A stretch of 64,000 nt of DNA from Psilocybe azurescens. Its lineage: Eukaryota; Basidiomycota; Agaricomycetes; Agaricales; Agrocybaceae. The translations under genes were made by a program, and so were the position numbers. Below, one piece after another: positions 52,809-63,632 of the stretch (its first letter is position 1; the number at the start of each line of letters is the position of its first letter). The notes under the pieces were generated by a model, which made no database searches, was not told where the DNA came from, and saw only the letters and a list, made by a program, of their open reading frames with translations. The stretch lies in NCBI GenBank assembly GCA_023853785.1, contig JAJIRX010000648.1, forward strand, positions 806,001 through 870,000. The letters are read 5' to 3'.

Positions 52809-53411
52809 TGAGAATATAAGGTGCTGATATAGTGGACTGGTGCTGCGGGCAAACCGTAACAGGGGCTGAGAATCAAGCAGGAAAATGTGTTGTTGTGGCA
52901 AAAGGACAGCAGGTATCAAAACTACAGAGCGATAGATAAACGATCATTCGAACGCCATATGACCAACCAGTCAACCGAATATGATACTGATCTAAAGTCA
53001 AGGCGCAGCAAAAAGCATGTAGATGTACATAGCTGCGCGATTTTAAACCCACCCTGCGCAGTGCACAGCCCGGCAAGGAAATGAGTTTTAATACTACTGT
53101 CAGTGATTAACGAAGGCAAATAATGATGCTTAAAAAGAGACCAATGCTGTGCACCCGGGTGAAGTGGTTGAGGATTTCACAACGACCTGGGTCCTGTAGG
53201 CTGTAGGGCAGTCCCCATGGAAGTATTAGTAAAAGGCCGATGGCGAATGATGCAACAAGAAGTTCGAGATATTTATATACTAAGTTCTAAAAATGTGATC
53301 ATTGACTTGATCTTTATGTCCACATAACTACAAGACTACTTCAGCAGCTTTACTTGGAAAATGAGTATTTACCAGCATCATTTTCTCAAGATTGGACGAA
53401 AAAGGAAACAT

Positions 53412-53500
53412 GGGCCTAACCGGGAATTGAACCCGGGACCTCCTCGAAATGTGATTATAAAACACCCTAACAAGGAATCATACTACTAGACCATCAGGCC
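53412..53500 (-). tRNA. tRNA-Pro(AGG) with a 17-nt intron
   Basis: On the minus strand the acceptor stem GGCCTGA pairs with TTAGGCC (one G-T pair), followed by discriminator C. The D arm TCTAGTAGTATGA and the T arm CCCGGGTTCAATTCCCGG are canonical. The anticodon stem CCTTG/CGAGG encloses TTAGGG, an intron of about 17 nt after position 37 (the usual site) and T, giving U33 then anticodon AGG. Without the intron the gene is 72 nt. Body and T arm match eukaryotic tRNA-Pro. Internal A and B boxes appear intact. Confidence 0.92.
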
Positions 53501-54807
53501 AATGTTCATTATTAGCAGTAAGTCATCATAACATTAGAGAAGGATATAAACCAAGTAAAATAGATGTTATTCATGCATGAAGAGGTGATTTATTTCAACT
53601 TCAAAGCAAAGGGCTCTAAGATTTCACAAACATCATGGAGTAGATATTTTTCATAAAGTCTCAAGGTTTAAGAGAAATAAATGAGCCATAGAAGCCAATT
53701 TCAGCTCTTAATAGATTTATTTTTCTGTTTTCTGTCTGATGATAGCATCTGTGGTGGGTCCATGTCACATAATAAAAGTGGCAATCCATCTGAATGCTTC
53801 TGAAAATTCTTCAAACTGTTTTGGCTGACTTATTTAGAACTATATATGACCAAATCCAATATAAAATAAACTTCATATGTCAAAAACTTGGTTTGTGTTT
53901 TTTTATCACCATCAAAACATATCTAATTGGGACAAAAACATACCCTATATAGAAGGGGGGGAGGGGGTCCAGGAGGCCTTACAAACAAATATCTACCCCA
54001 GGTGTTTTTGACATTCCAGTACCCCCTTGATCTGCTCATATGAAAAATGGAACATAAATTTAACCAGTACTGGAAACAATCTGTAAAAACATGGTTCTGT
54101 CTTATTAAACTCAAACATTGCTTTCTGTGCTTCTAGCATCCTATATTTCAAATTTTAGCTTTCAAAAATAAAATTTTCTAAACTCTCTAGGAATCTCTCC
54201 TCTACCTTGGGTCACAGACTGAAATTCTGGGGCCTTTTGCTTCAAAGACATGCAAAAAAAAACACTACAGTGTACTGGAACTCTTTTGGACACAAACATT
54301 TCTTGGGACAAATACAAATTTTGAATATGATTCTGGCTCAATCTTTTTCAAAACTGGTAGATACACACATAAATCTTAGTCAAAGTCTTTTGAATCCAAT
54401 GCTTTCTGGGCCTTGAACTGAACAAGTTCAAATATAGCAATAAAGAAGTAGGGAAAATCTAGGTCTTCTACAGCCAGACACAAGATCCAAATTTTTTATT
54501 GATTTTATAAATGAAATGAGTCACATACTGAGGTAGCAGCTAATATAACAATTATCTCTCAGTATGACCCAGGACTTTCTCAATTTCTACCATAAAACAA
54601 TCTCTTGATTTTTGTCCGCATAGTTCTTTTGATAGACCACACAATGTCATCTCACAACATCATCTCTTGAATTTTTATCATCCAATCTTTGAATATAGAA
54701 TATTTGTGTGAGATCTCATTCTTTTCTTCATCCAGCAAGCATGCCCAGAAGAATTGCAGCAGTCCTTAAGACAAAGGAGGTCATACCAAGTATTGAATAG
54801 TATTATA
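53501..54807. other. AT-rich, repeat-derived interval upstream of the tRNA
   Basis: No coding signal. Composition is markedly more AT-rich than the host genes, and phrases such as GGGACAAA recur near 53932, 54303 and 55001, suggesting old DNA-transposon remnants. A G-rich patch (GGGGGGGAGGGGG) lies near 53957. Confidence 0.4.
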
Positions 54808-55025
54808 ATAGAGGCTCAAACTTTTGTTCCAATGATAAGCCATTTTGTTTGATTTATCATTTACTCAATTCTGTTTCATATCACGTGATTTAGTGGTCAG
54901 GTTTTAGGTATTAGTGTTTAGTATCTACAATAAAAATTTCAGAATTTTATCTCCAACCATTACTGAGTTATAAACCAATTTATCCAAAAACACAAAACAT
55001 TGGGACAAAAGTTTGAGCTACTGTA
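54808..55025. mobile_element. Tc1/mariner-like MITE
   Basis: Inverted repeats GCTCAAACTTTTGTTCCAAT (54814-54833) and its complement at 54999-55018 match at 19 of 20 positions. The right end continues to TACAGTAGCTC read inward, starting at a TA, as expected for Tc1/mariner ends; the left end is a less perfect TATAATAGAGGCTC. The interior of about 165 bp is non-coding. No separate TA duplication can be proved because TA is short. Confidence 0.6.
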
Positions 55026-55530
55026 CTATCTGTAAAAGATGTAACTACACATTGACTGAAGAACAACAGAAGAAGGCAAAGGTGTTAACTGAGGTCAAGA
55101 CACAGTGCAGTCGGTTGTGTGTTCTATAAATAGCACACACTAACTACATGTGATACAATTAAGACTTAGCGCTGAAGTACTCTAGAGGTGTAACGGACTC
55201 ACCCCTATTATAGTTTACAGTTGTTTGGCAGAGCCTTCAGCTCTGCCCATATCCGGAGCAGTCATCGATTTCAGTAGATTTAGACTTTTGCTTTAGTACT
55301 ATGTAAACTACCAACATAGATTGGTTCTGGTTTACCTTGTGCAAATGTAAGGGTTATCTGTAAAGCAAAGCTTTACAAGAGGTCTTGCAGAGTGCAATAC
55401 AGGTCCTCATGCATCACAGACAGTCAGAAAAAACCAGCTTGGCCCTTATTAAATGAGTCTGATTGCAGTATGGGGCAAGGGTAGCTTTAGCTGTCCAAAA
55501 CATAAAGGAAAATAAGGACTGCCAAGCAAG
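55026..55530. other. Structured repeat-derived interval before the Gypsy LTR
   Basis: Contains a TATAAATAG box at about 55127, a TGTAACGGACTC phrase at 55189 that could be the end of another LTR, a hairpin GGCAGAGCC-TTC-AGCTCTGCC near 55230, and the palindrome GTAAAGCAAAGCTTTAC near 55360. No protein-coding signal. Confidence 0.35.
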
Positions 55531-55890
55531 TTGTTACGGATACTTTATTTTCTTTTCGCTTTTCTTTTTCTTTTCATTTTCAAATATAAAACCTTCTTAT
55601 CACATGATGGACAACATCATGTGATCATATATTTGACTCACTCTATTCTGACTCACATCGTCAATACCGTTATGACTCACTTCCTATTCTGACTCACATT
55701 CTGACTCACATCGATGGCACTGTCGTGACTCATCCTATGTTCTGACTCATACTTGGACTCATCTTGTACTATAATTGTAGATACTCAAAACACTTATGTA
55801 AATAGCCAGTAGACACTGCTATTATTTCTTAGCTAGTTCTTGAGAATCTAATCTCCTCTTACTCGATACCGCTTGAACTCGCTGTTCTTG
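55531..55890 (+). promoter_or_regulatory. Putative 5' LTR/promoter of the Gypsy element with seven TGACTCA sites
   Basis: TGTTACGGATAC at about 55531 looks like an LTR start. Seven perfect TGACTCA heptamers, the Gcn4/AP-1 bZIP site, occur at 55634, 55649, 55673, 55690, 55702, 55726 and 55743. Sites 2-4 recur as sites 5-7 at an offset near 53 bp, so a 53-bp unit was duplicated. The block lies directly upstream of gag. LTR limits cannot be fixed because no second copy is found in the window. Confidence 0.55.
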
Positions 55891-56210
55891 ACTACTTGAC
55901 TGTCAGCTTTATCCATGCACATGAATATAAGCTTGAAGTTGTAACAAAAGAACTAGCTCATCTACAAATCTCACCTGCTATCCAGCAGACGAGACCTCTG
56001 AAACCCGAAAACAAAACACGGCACCACCGAAAGCGGAATTCCTGCTACCGACAGCTCAGAAGAAGGAACCCCAACACGGAACTGGCAAACACCGAACCGT
56101 CCAGACAAAGTTCTGAAGATATCCACTTAGGCAACGAAGACCTATCAAACTCGCTATTTGACCTGTTATCAACACTGGCGATAGATCAGGAAGAGCAACA
56201 CGACACAGAA

Positions 56211-57770
56211 ATGGTTGAAACAAACGGAAAGAAAGAAATCGCAATCAACAAACCTGCTGTATTCGATGGAGACAGGACAAAATCCAAGTCTTTCATACAA
56301 GACTGCTATCTCTACATGGATATAAACGATGATATCTATAACACAGACAAGAAGAAAATCGCCTTCATCTTATCATTCTGCATGGAAGGAGGAGCAAAAT
56401 TATGGAAGGAACAATACCTGACCTTGAGAACGAGAGGAACCAATCCCAACCAAACAATTGAATGGGATACCCTATCAACCTTCCTCAAAAATTCCACGAT
56501 GCATTCACTCCAGTAGATGAAACCAGATCAGCCATGAATGACATAAAGCGGCTTAGGCAAAAACCGACAAAAGAGTGGAAGATATCATCAACAAATTCAA
56601 GTTGTTGGTAGGACAGGCCAATCTAGGAACAGAGACAGAATTGGACCATGCCCATCTCATAGGATTATTCCAAAATGCATCACACCTCGACTTGCCGACA
56701 AGATTATGTTCTCCAAAAATCTCCCAAGGACAATCCAAGGATGGTACAAGAAGGCAACCGTCTTCGACACCAACTACAGATTAGCAAAAACATTTAGAGA
56801 AGAACCAGAAGAATGCAGAAGGATCCCACAATGGAACAACTTCCCAAGAAACAACAGGAACTACGACCCAAACAGGATGGACGTAGCGCCATGACAGCTG
56901 AAGAACAAGCTGAATTAATCAGGAAAGGCACCTGTTTCAGGTGCAAACAACGAGGACATCTATCCAGAGAATGCCCACAGAAAGGACCTGAAGAGATAGT
57001 AAGTGCGGTGTGTAAGAGGTTTGTAGACTCCGTCTACAAGGCCTAAGGTTTATGTTCGTAAGAGAATAGAGTGAAATGAGCGAACACAGATTTTAAATCG
57101 TCGAGTGCGAATTCACTCCGAGACAATGCGAGTCAATATGGGGTGAAATGTCACTGTATTCAACTGAGGATTCCCAGATGGAATCCTCTCCTATTTATAC
57201 AGATGTCTACCTTACTATAATTTTAGTTTTTAAGTACTAAGGAAGCCGAGAATTTCTTTATCTGCGAATGAGGGATGAGAAAGGGAATAGAATTAGGAGA
57301 CGGTTGGGCAAAGGCGGGGGCAATTGCGAGCCAAGGCGCGCGGCGCACAACCTTGCCTGTTATGGTTGGTCTTGGCGTGTGTGGCATATTTCTTTTTCTT
57401 GCCTACGAATTTGATGCCCAGTCCGTTTGTTATCTTGATCGAACTCCTGAGTACTGTAGAAATTGAGATAAATATTATCATATGATTCCCGTGCGATAGG
57501 GCAATAGGAATGTGAATATTCGGAACATGTCCCCGTCCATGCGATATGGTCACATTAGTGTTTGTGTTGTGTTGCTTCCCGGGCTCGTGCTCGATGGGTT
57601 CCTCACAGACCAACAAACCAGAACAGGACCCAAGGACAACCCAGCAAGAAATGGACCCCAAAGGAACTCCATACCCACATCAGGAACCTGAACAAGGACA
57701 AAAGGACAAACTTGCAGACCTCATGGTCAAAATGGGATTTGAAGAGAAAGAAGAAAAGGATTTTTAAAGC
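56211..57770 (+). pseudogene. Gypsy gag (capsid and nucleocapsid), interrupted
   Basis: The open frame begins upstream (55896) but its first in-frame ATG is 56211. Capsid block: KPAVFDGDRTKSKSFIQD, MDINDDIYNTDKKKIAFILS, GAKLWKEQYL; the frame then changes near 56490 and 56690 (KIMFSKNLPRTIQGWYKKAT in one frame, ELIRKGTCFRCKQRGHLSRE in another). The CCHC knuckle CFRCKQRGHLSREC is intact near 56934-56975. A 597-bp inverted LTR then splits the ORF at 57011-57607. The rest (QTNKPEQDPRTTQQEMDPKG, DLMVKMGFEEKEEKDF) follows and ends at 57767. Confidence 0.75.
57011..57607 (-). mobile_element. Copia-type solo LTR inserted in gag
   Basis: Read on the minus strand it begins TGTGAGGAACC, has TATAAATAGGAGAGG about two thirds along (near 57195 on the plus scale), and ends ACAAACCTCTTACA, so it has TG..CA ends with a short inverted terminal match (TGTGAGG / CCTCTTACA). 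It interrupts an otherwise continuous gag tail. Base composition is richer in CpG than the host element, suggesting a younger insertion. Flanking pentamers (CGGTG and GACCA) do not match, so no target duplication is proved. Confidence 0.65.
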
Positions 57771-57847
57771 AGAGAAACAGGACAACATCTGTCTCTCCTT
57801 ATCTGAAAATACAATCTGTACTTACGGCAACAATCGAGAATAAAACT

Positions 57848-60800
57848 ATGCTTCTACCAGTTTCATTCCCCACAAAGAAACAGAATGGCTCACAAATCAT
57901 CGAAACCTCTGCCCTCTTAGATTCAGGAGCAGGAGGGAAATTCATTGACCAGAACTATGCACAAAAACTTGGACTCAGGACCCAACCCTTGGAAAAACCG
58001 ATCCGGGTTTATAATGCAGATGGAACCCTGAACAAGAAAAGAACCATCTCATCATTTGTAGACCTGGACCTAAAGGTTGGAAACCGGAACCATCGGGAAC
58101 AATTACTGGTCTCTGGACTAGGAAAACAGAAAATTATTCTAGGCTTCCCTTGGCTACAGGAAAAGAATCCAGGAATCAACTGGCAGAATGGACAAATAAC
58201 TTGGAAACCACGTCGAGGACCTACGATAAATCAGACCACCATTGAAGAAGAAATGGATGAACAAACATCGACAATTGAGACTACCCACCCATTGGAGGAA
58301 TTCAAGTCGTTAATCATCCAATATATTGGGGATGCAAACAAAGACGAAATAAAAGAAACTTGGCTTAACACCAAAATCACTACCTCGCAAATGCTAGCCC
58401 AACAATATGAACCAGAAAAACCAACAAAACCTCTCCAAGAAATCATTCCTCTAGAATATCAATCATATACAGACCTTTTCGATAAACAAGCGGCAGACTG
58501 ATTCCTGGAACCAAGACCATGGGACCATAAAATTGAGTTAAAAGAAGGATTCGTACCAAAAAAATTCAAGGCATATAATATCACACCGGCAGAACAAACA
58601 GAACTGGACAACTGGACAAAGGAACAACTGGACAAAGGATACATTTCACCCTCAGAATCACCTATGGCATCTCCCTTCTTCTTCATATCAAAGAAAGATG
58701 GGAAGCTTAGACCTTGTCAAGACTACAGGTATCTGAACGACTGGACGATCAAGAACGCTTACCCACTACCACGGATTACGGAACTTATGGACAAATTGAA
58801 AGGCGCAAAATTCTTCACTAAACTAGACATCTGATGGGGCTACAACAACATCAGGATAAAAGATGGTGATCAATGGAAAGCAGCATTTAAAACCAACCGA
58901 GGACTTTTGAACCAACTGTAATGTTCTTTGGCATGTGCAACTCCCTGGCAACCTTCCAATCCATGATGGACTCGATCTTTGAAGATATGATATCACAATA
59001 CTTTGTAATCATCTATATGGACAACATTTTAATCTTTGCAAAGGATAGAAGGGAACTGGAAAATACACCAAGATGGTTCTACAAAGACTCTGAGAAAATG
59101 ATCTCTATCTCAAACCGGAAAAATGCTCATTTGCTCAAGAAAAAGTGGAATACCTCGGAATGATTGTTGAAGCAGGAAAAATCTCCATGGACCCAACAAA
59201 ACTCAAAGGAATTCAAGACTGGCCAGCGCCTACTACTCTCAAACAAGTCCGATCATTTCTGGGCTTTGGAAACTTTTACCAAAATTCATCCGGAAATTCT
59301 CTGAGGTAGCTTGACGTCTGAATGAACTCTTGAAGAAAGACAAAGGATGTCTATGGAGTGACACAACTCAAGCTGCCTTTGACGAACTAAAAAACGATTC
59401 ACGGAAGAACCAGTACTCTTGATGCCTGACCCCGCCAAACCATTTCAAATTGAATCTGACGCTTCAAAATATGCCTCTGGAGCAGTCCTTGCCCAACTGG
59501 ACGGAAATGGCAAAAGACACCCATGTGCATTTATATCAAGGACATTCTCCCCAACTGAAAGAAATTATGAAATCTACAACAGGGAATTATTGGGAATAAT
59601 TTGAGCATTACAGGAATGGAGACACTACATCCAGGGATCAGAACACACGACTACGGTATATTCAGATCACAAGAATTTGACATATTTCAGATCAGCCCAA
59701 AATCTGAACCGACGACAGGCACGCTGGTCTCTGTACGTCTCAGAATTCAATCTGAAATTGGTACATCTACCTGGAAACAAAATGATTCAATCTGATACCC
59801 TTTCAAGATGCCCCGATTTTACCCCAGAAGAAGACCACAACAATGAAAACATCACCTTACTCCCAGAAAAGCTTTTCATTGACTTAATCGATGCCGAGTT
59901 ACAGGAAAGGATTGCCAATGCGAACAAACTGGACCATAACACAGCAGAAGCAATGAAAACCCTATTAGAAGGAGGACCGCCAAATGCACGACACAACCTC
60001 AAAGAAAGGAAAACAGAGAATGTGAATGGCAAAACTATCTTATACTACCATGGACAAGCCTACATTCCAAAAGATCAAACCCTATGGAAGGACATAGTCA
60101 AATCATATCACGACCCTATTTCAGCTGGACACCCCAGAGAATTAGAAACATTCAATTCAGTAAAACAACACTACTGGTGGCCAGGATTACAATCATTCGT
60201 CAAACAATATGTAAAAGGATGTGCCACCTGCTAACAGTTCAAAATAAATCGACATCTCTCTAACCCATCATTCATACCAATACCTGGACTGAAGTCAGCC
60301 CAACCCTTTGCAGACAGTGCTATGGATTTCCTTACAGACCTTCCACCAATCCTGGACAAACAAGGAGAAGTTGAATTTGACATGATTCTAAGCATCACCG
60401 ATCATGGGAACACAAAAGGACTTATCCTTATTCCTTGCCAAATGAAAGGACTGGATGCCAAAAGACTGGCAAACTCTTACTGGACAATCTCTACAAAAGG
60501 TTTGGACTACCAGACAGCCTCACATCAGATCAAGACCCCAGATTCACTGCTGAATCATTCAAAGAATTAATGAAACTCCTCGGAGTAAAATCAAAATTTT
60601 CAACTGCTTATCACCCTCAAATAGACAGAACAACAGAACAATACAACCAAGAAATTGAAGCCTATCTATCCATATACTGCTCGTCTCACCCAGAAGACTG
60701 GCGCGAACAACTTGGAACCCTTGAATTCACTCACAATAACCGAAGACACGCAAACAGACAGAGAACACCATTCGAGCTGATTCTTGGATATTCCCCATTG

Positions 60801-61372
60801 CAATTCCTACCGCATTCGAACACACCAAATTCCCTTCAGTAGAAGAAAGACTGAAGTATCTTCAAAAGGATTGGGAAGAAGCCCTAGCAGCCCATGAACT
60901 AGCCCCGGACAAGGATGGCTGAAAGGAAGAACTCAAATTTCACACCGTTCACCCAAGGACAAAAGGTTTGGCTAGAAGCGACAAATTTACAGACAAATTA
61001 TCACAAGAAAATGGCACCAAAACAAGAAGGACCCTTCAAGATTAAAGAAGTCTTAGGACCCCTAACTTATCGGCTGGAACTCCCCAAAGGATGGCTCATT
61101 CACGATGTATTCCATGCGACACTTCTTAATCCATATCACGAAACCGAAACACATGGACCCAATTTCATTTGACCACCACCAGAGATATTAAATGAAGAAG
61201 AACATTGGGAAATAGAGACAATTCTCAAACATCGGAAAAAGAGGAAGAGGATACCAATACTACGTCAAATGGAAGGACTATCTGATCACCGAAGCAACGT
61301 GGGAACCGGCATTGGTCTTTGAAGAAACCGGTAACAAAATTTTACAGGCTTACCGAACACATCACAAGGTGT
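57848..61372 (+). pseudogene. Gypsy pol (protease, RT, RNase H, integrase, chromodomain), with stops
   Basis: Protease with ALLDSGAGGKFID near 57918; reverse transcriptase with [32 protein letters not shown], and catalytic box YMDN at 59014-59025 instead of YMDD; RNase H with [18 protein letters not shown]; integrase zinc region H..H..CATC near 60110-60231 and core with MDFLTDLPP, SDQDPRFTAESFKE and EQYNQEIEAYL; KVWLEATNLQ and a chromodomain YYVKWKDYLITEATWEP near 61255-61320. In-frame stops at 58499, 58832, 59602, 60232 and 61170 interrupt it, and frame changes lie near 58905, 60430 and 60840. Not functional as given. Confidence 0.85.
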
Positions 61373-61749
61373 AAAAAGACCACCATCTTCCCTCACTCGA
61401 TAATCAATCAACATGCTCTCCTTTTTCTTGATCAAACACGTCAAATCCACTCTCTTTCCCCAAAACACTCATGAACCTATTTTCCTCATGACAAAATACC
61501 AAAATCCCAAGAAGATCAACAACGAATGCTTGAAGAACTCGAGATAGCATTCATAATGTCCCAAGATGCAGAGAAGCAAGCATGCAATGAACTCAAGGCA
61601 AGATGCACAGCAATGGCACATGACCAGAATCTGGAGTATCAACTGCAAATTTCTCAGCTCAAGGAGAAACTTAAACCCAGACTAGCGACAAAAGCTATAA
61701 GAAAGGTCAAGTCACTGCACTTCTAGGCAACAAACATCAATACCCAACA

Positions 61750-62319
61750 ATGTCTCATTCCACTGCTCGTGCCTCCTCTGTTCCCCAACCTACTACTACA
61801 TCATCTCAACTTTTTAATACTCTCTCTGTCTACGAACTACTCGAAATCTTGAAAAATGCTGAAAACTGATATGATGTCGAAGCCCTTTGCCCCCCCTTTA
61901 TTGAACAAGAACTTGAATTCTTCAACTATTTATCTGGCAAAATACAAATCATTGAAGTGGACATTGCAGTCAAACGTGCGAGGGTCCGAGTCCATCACAA
62001 GGCTGCCATCGACTCCCTCGATCGTCTTCAACACAAAGGGTTCGAGCAAGCCATCGAACACGTGCTCATCAAACATCGCACAGTAAAGAAACCTCGATTC
62101 ATCCTTCCCCCTCTTATCATTCCAAATGAAACCAACTCCAAAGCAGCAGACACCCCCACGGAACGACTCACCAATGCTGATCCACCACAGCCTTTCAACA
62201 TCAACAATCAGACCGGCACGCCTTCTTGTTGCCCAACTCAATCCCGACTGTCAAGTGTTGGGAAACAACGTCGACCGGACATTACATGCTTCACATGTGG
62301 AAAGCTGGGACATATATGA
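61750..62319 (+). pseudogene. Extra 3' ORF of the Gypsy element with truncated zinc knuckle
   Basis: Starts MSHSTARASSVPQPTTTSSQ and continues LFNTLSVYELLEILKNAE, then an in-frame TGA at 61867-61869 before YDVEALCPPFIEQELEFF; next RVRVHHKAAIDSLDRLQHKG, FEQAIEHVLIKHRTVKKPRF and a linker to CFTCGKLGHI, the first two thirds of a CCHC knuckle, where it is cut by a stop. A preceding small ORF at 61526-61726 (coiled-coil-like, LQISQLKEKL) may be part of the same 3' region. Function unknown; a Gag-like or nucleic-acid-binding accessory protein is possible. Confidence 0.55.
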
Positions 62320-63184
62320 CTTGGCTTAATGGCCATTGCTTTGCATGGCATAACGAGTCCTTTTGTGGGACTGAATTGAACCACCCTTGCTTAATTATGC
62401 TTATACTTTTTAGCATCAAAATTTTATAATTACATATACTGAACAATTCATTATGCACAATACCAAAAACTAGAGAAAAAGGAGCCATTTTACTATGTTG
62501 AGGCCAGATTTTTACCATCCTTCCTCACACTTTATGGCTTCAAAAAATTATAAGCTAGACAATGAATGACTTTCTATGCACAATGCAAAAAAACTGGAGA
62601 AAAGAGAGCCATTTTGTGATGTCAGAGCCTGATTTTGCACTTTTGGCACATTCATAACAATATTTTGGCCCTTATATTGAACATAAAAATATAAAAATTC
62701 AGATTAATATGCATATGAGCTGTCTCTATGAGAGTGTTAAAAGTAAGATTTAAAAAAGCTGCGGTTGTGAAGTTATAAATGAAAAGTGTCAATTTACAAA
62801 CACTGGTTCTGGATGACAAATGCAATGGAATTCAGAATTCACATCACATTATCGAAGAGATGGAAGGAGTTGAGCATCATTTGGCAAAAATAACTCGGGA
62901 GAAGCTGATTTTACAAAAGCAATAGAATTCACATTCATGTCATGTTATTGAAAACAAAACGGAAATACCGAGCAAGAGAAATCACATTCACGTCATATTA
63001 TTAAAGACAAAACAGGAAATATATTCACACAAAGATAGATTCTTGACATTGTGCCCTTGCTGGGTCCCTGTAAAGAACGAAGTCTTTACTACGTAAAGGA
63101 CTCGTAACAACACTGCCCCAAGTTCACCTGCAACCACTGCCACCATCGAGCAGTACTTCTCACTCCCCCACATATTCCCTAGGA
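62317..63184. repeat. AT-rich diverged direct repeats
   Basis: A roughly 122-bp unit containing TGCACAAT ... GAGCCATTTT ... is repeated twice (about 62395-62516 and 62517-62640), diverged. A second family, CACATTCATGTCATGTTATTG / CACATTCACGTCATATTATTA (written here in shortened form), occurs near 62835, 62930 and 62985. TGTTACGAGTCC on the minus strand near 63110 resembles an LTR start. Probably 3' region of the KDZ element or another insertion that truncated the Gypsy 3' end. Confidence 0.5.
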
Positions 63185-63320
63185 CTGGAGGGATTGAGAA
63201 AGGGAGTGCAGGGAATAGAGGGAATAGAGAGAATAGAAAGAGAATAGAGGGGATTGAAGAGGGAATGATGGAATTGGAGAGGGAATAGAGGGGAATAGAG
63301 GGGAATGAAGGGAAATAGAG
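63185..63320 (+). repeat. Purine-rich GGGAATAGA simple repeat
   Basis: Irregular repeats of GGGAATAGAG and variants fill about 135 bp with almost only purines on the plus strand. Not a canonical telomere repeat. Confidence 0.8.
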
Positions 63321-63435
63321 TTATTTATAGCCAATACAGTAGTAAAGTGGAATTCCCATGGCTTGAAGCTGAGTAAAAACAATTTCCCACACCTTTGGGC
63401 TGAATAAAAAAATAGATTTACACAGTTATCACTAC

Positions 63436-63595
63436 TATCATACACCTACTATACACTGCTTATATGATCTATCTTATATCATACACCTACTGTACACTGC
63501 TTATATAATCTACCCTGTATCATACACCTATATATTGCTTATGTAATCTACCTTGTATCATACACCTACTGTACATTGCTTATATAATCTACTAT
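63436..63595. repeat. About 41-bp minisatellite, four copies
   Basis: Units start with TATCATACACCTA at 63436, 63477, 63518 and 63556 (periods 41, 41, 38), each with the core CTGCTTATATAATCTA or a close variant. It lies just past the 3' end of the KDZ transposase gene. Confidence 0.88.
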
Positions 63596-63632
63596 GTGAA
63601 TTAACTTGTTTTTTTACACACTTGTATTCAAT

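Larger units (their letters stand above)
55531..62316 (+). mobile_element. Decayed chromodomain Ty3/Gypsy retrotransposon, 3' end missing
   Basis: Order is LTR-like leader, gag with CCHC knuckle, protease, reverse transcriptase, RNase H, integrase and chromodomain, then an extra 3' ORF. This is the chromovirus layout common in basidiomycetes. Several stop codons and frame changes interrupt all ORFs, and an inverted copia-type solo LTR sits in gag. The 3' ORF stops abruptly inside its zinc knuckle near 62316, where unrelated AT-rich repeat sequence begins, and no copy of the 5' LTR is visible downstream. Confidence 0.85.

Noticed and set aside
58499..61172. TGA recoding as an amino acid in the Gypsy pol
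   Set aside because: The TGAs stand where Arg is expected, a TAA stands for Gln, host genes end in TGA normally, and the catalytic box is also mutated; decay explains all of it.
63185..63320. Telomere-like repeat at the right end
   Set aside because: Units are irregular GGGAATAGA variants, not TTAGGG, and coding sequence continues beyond them.
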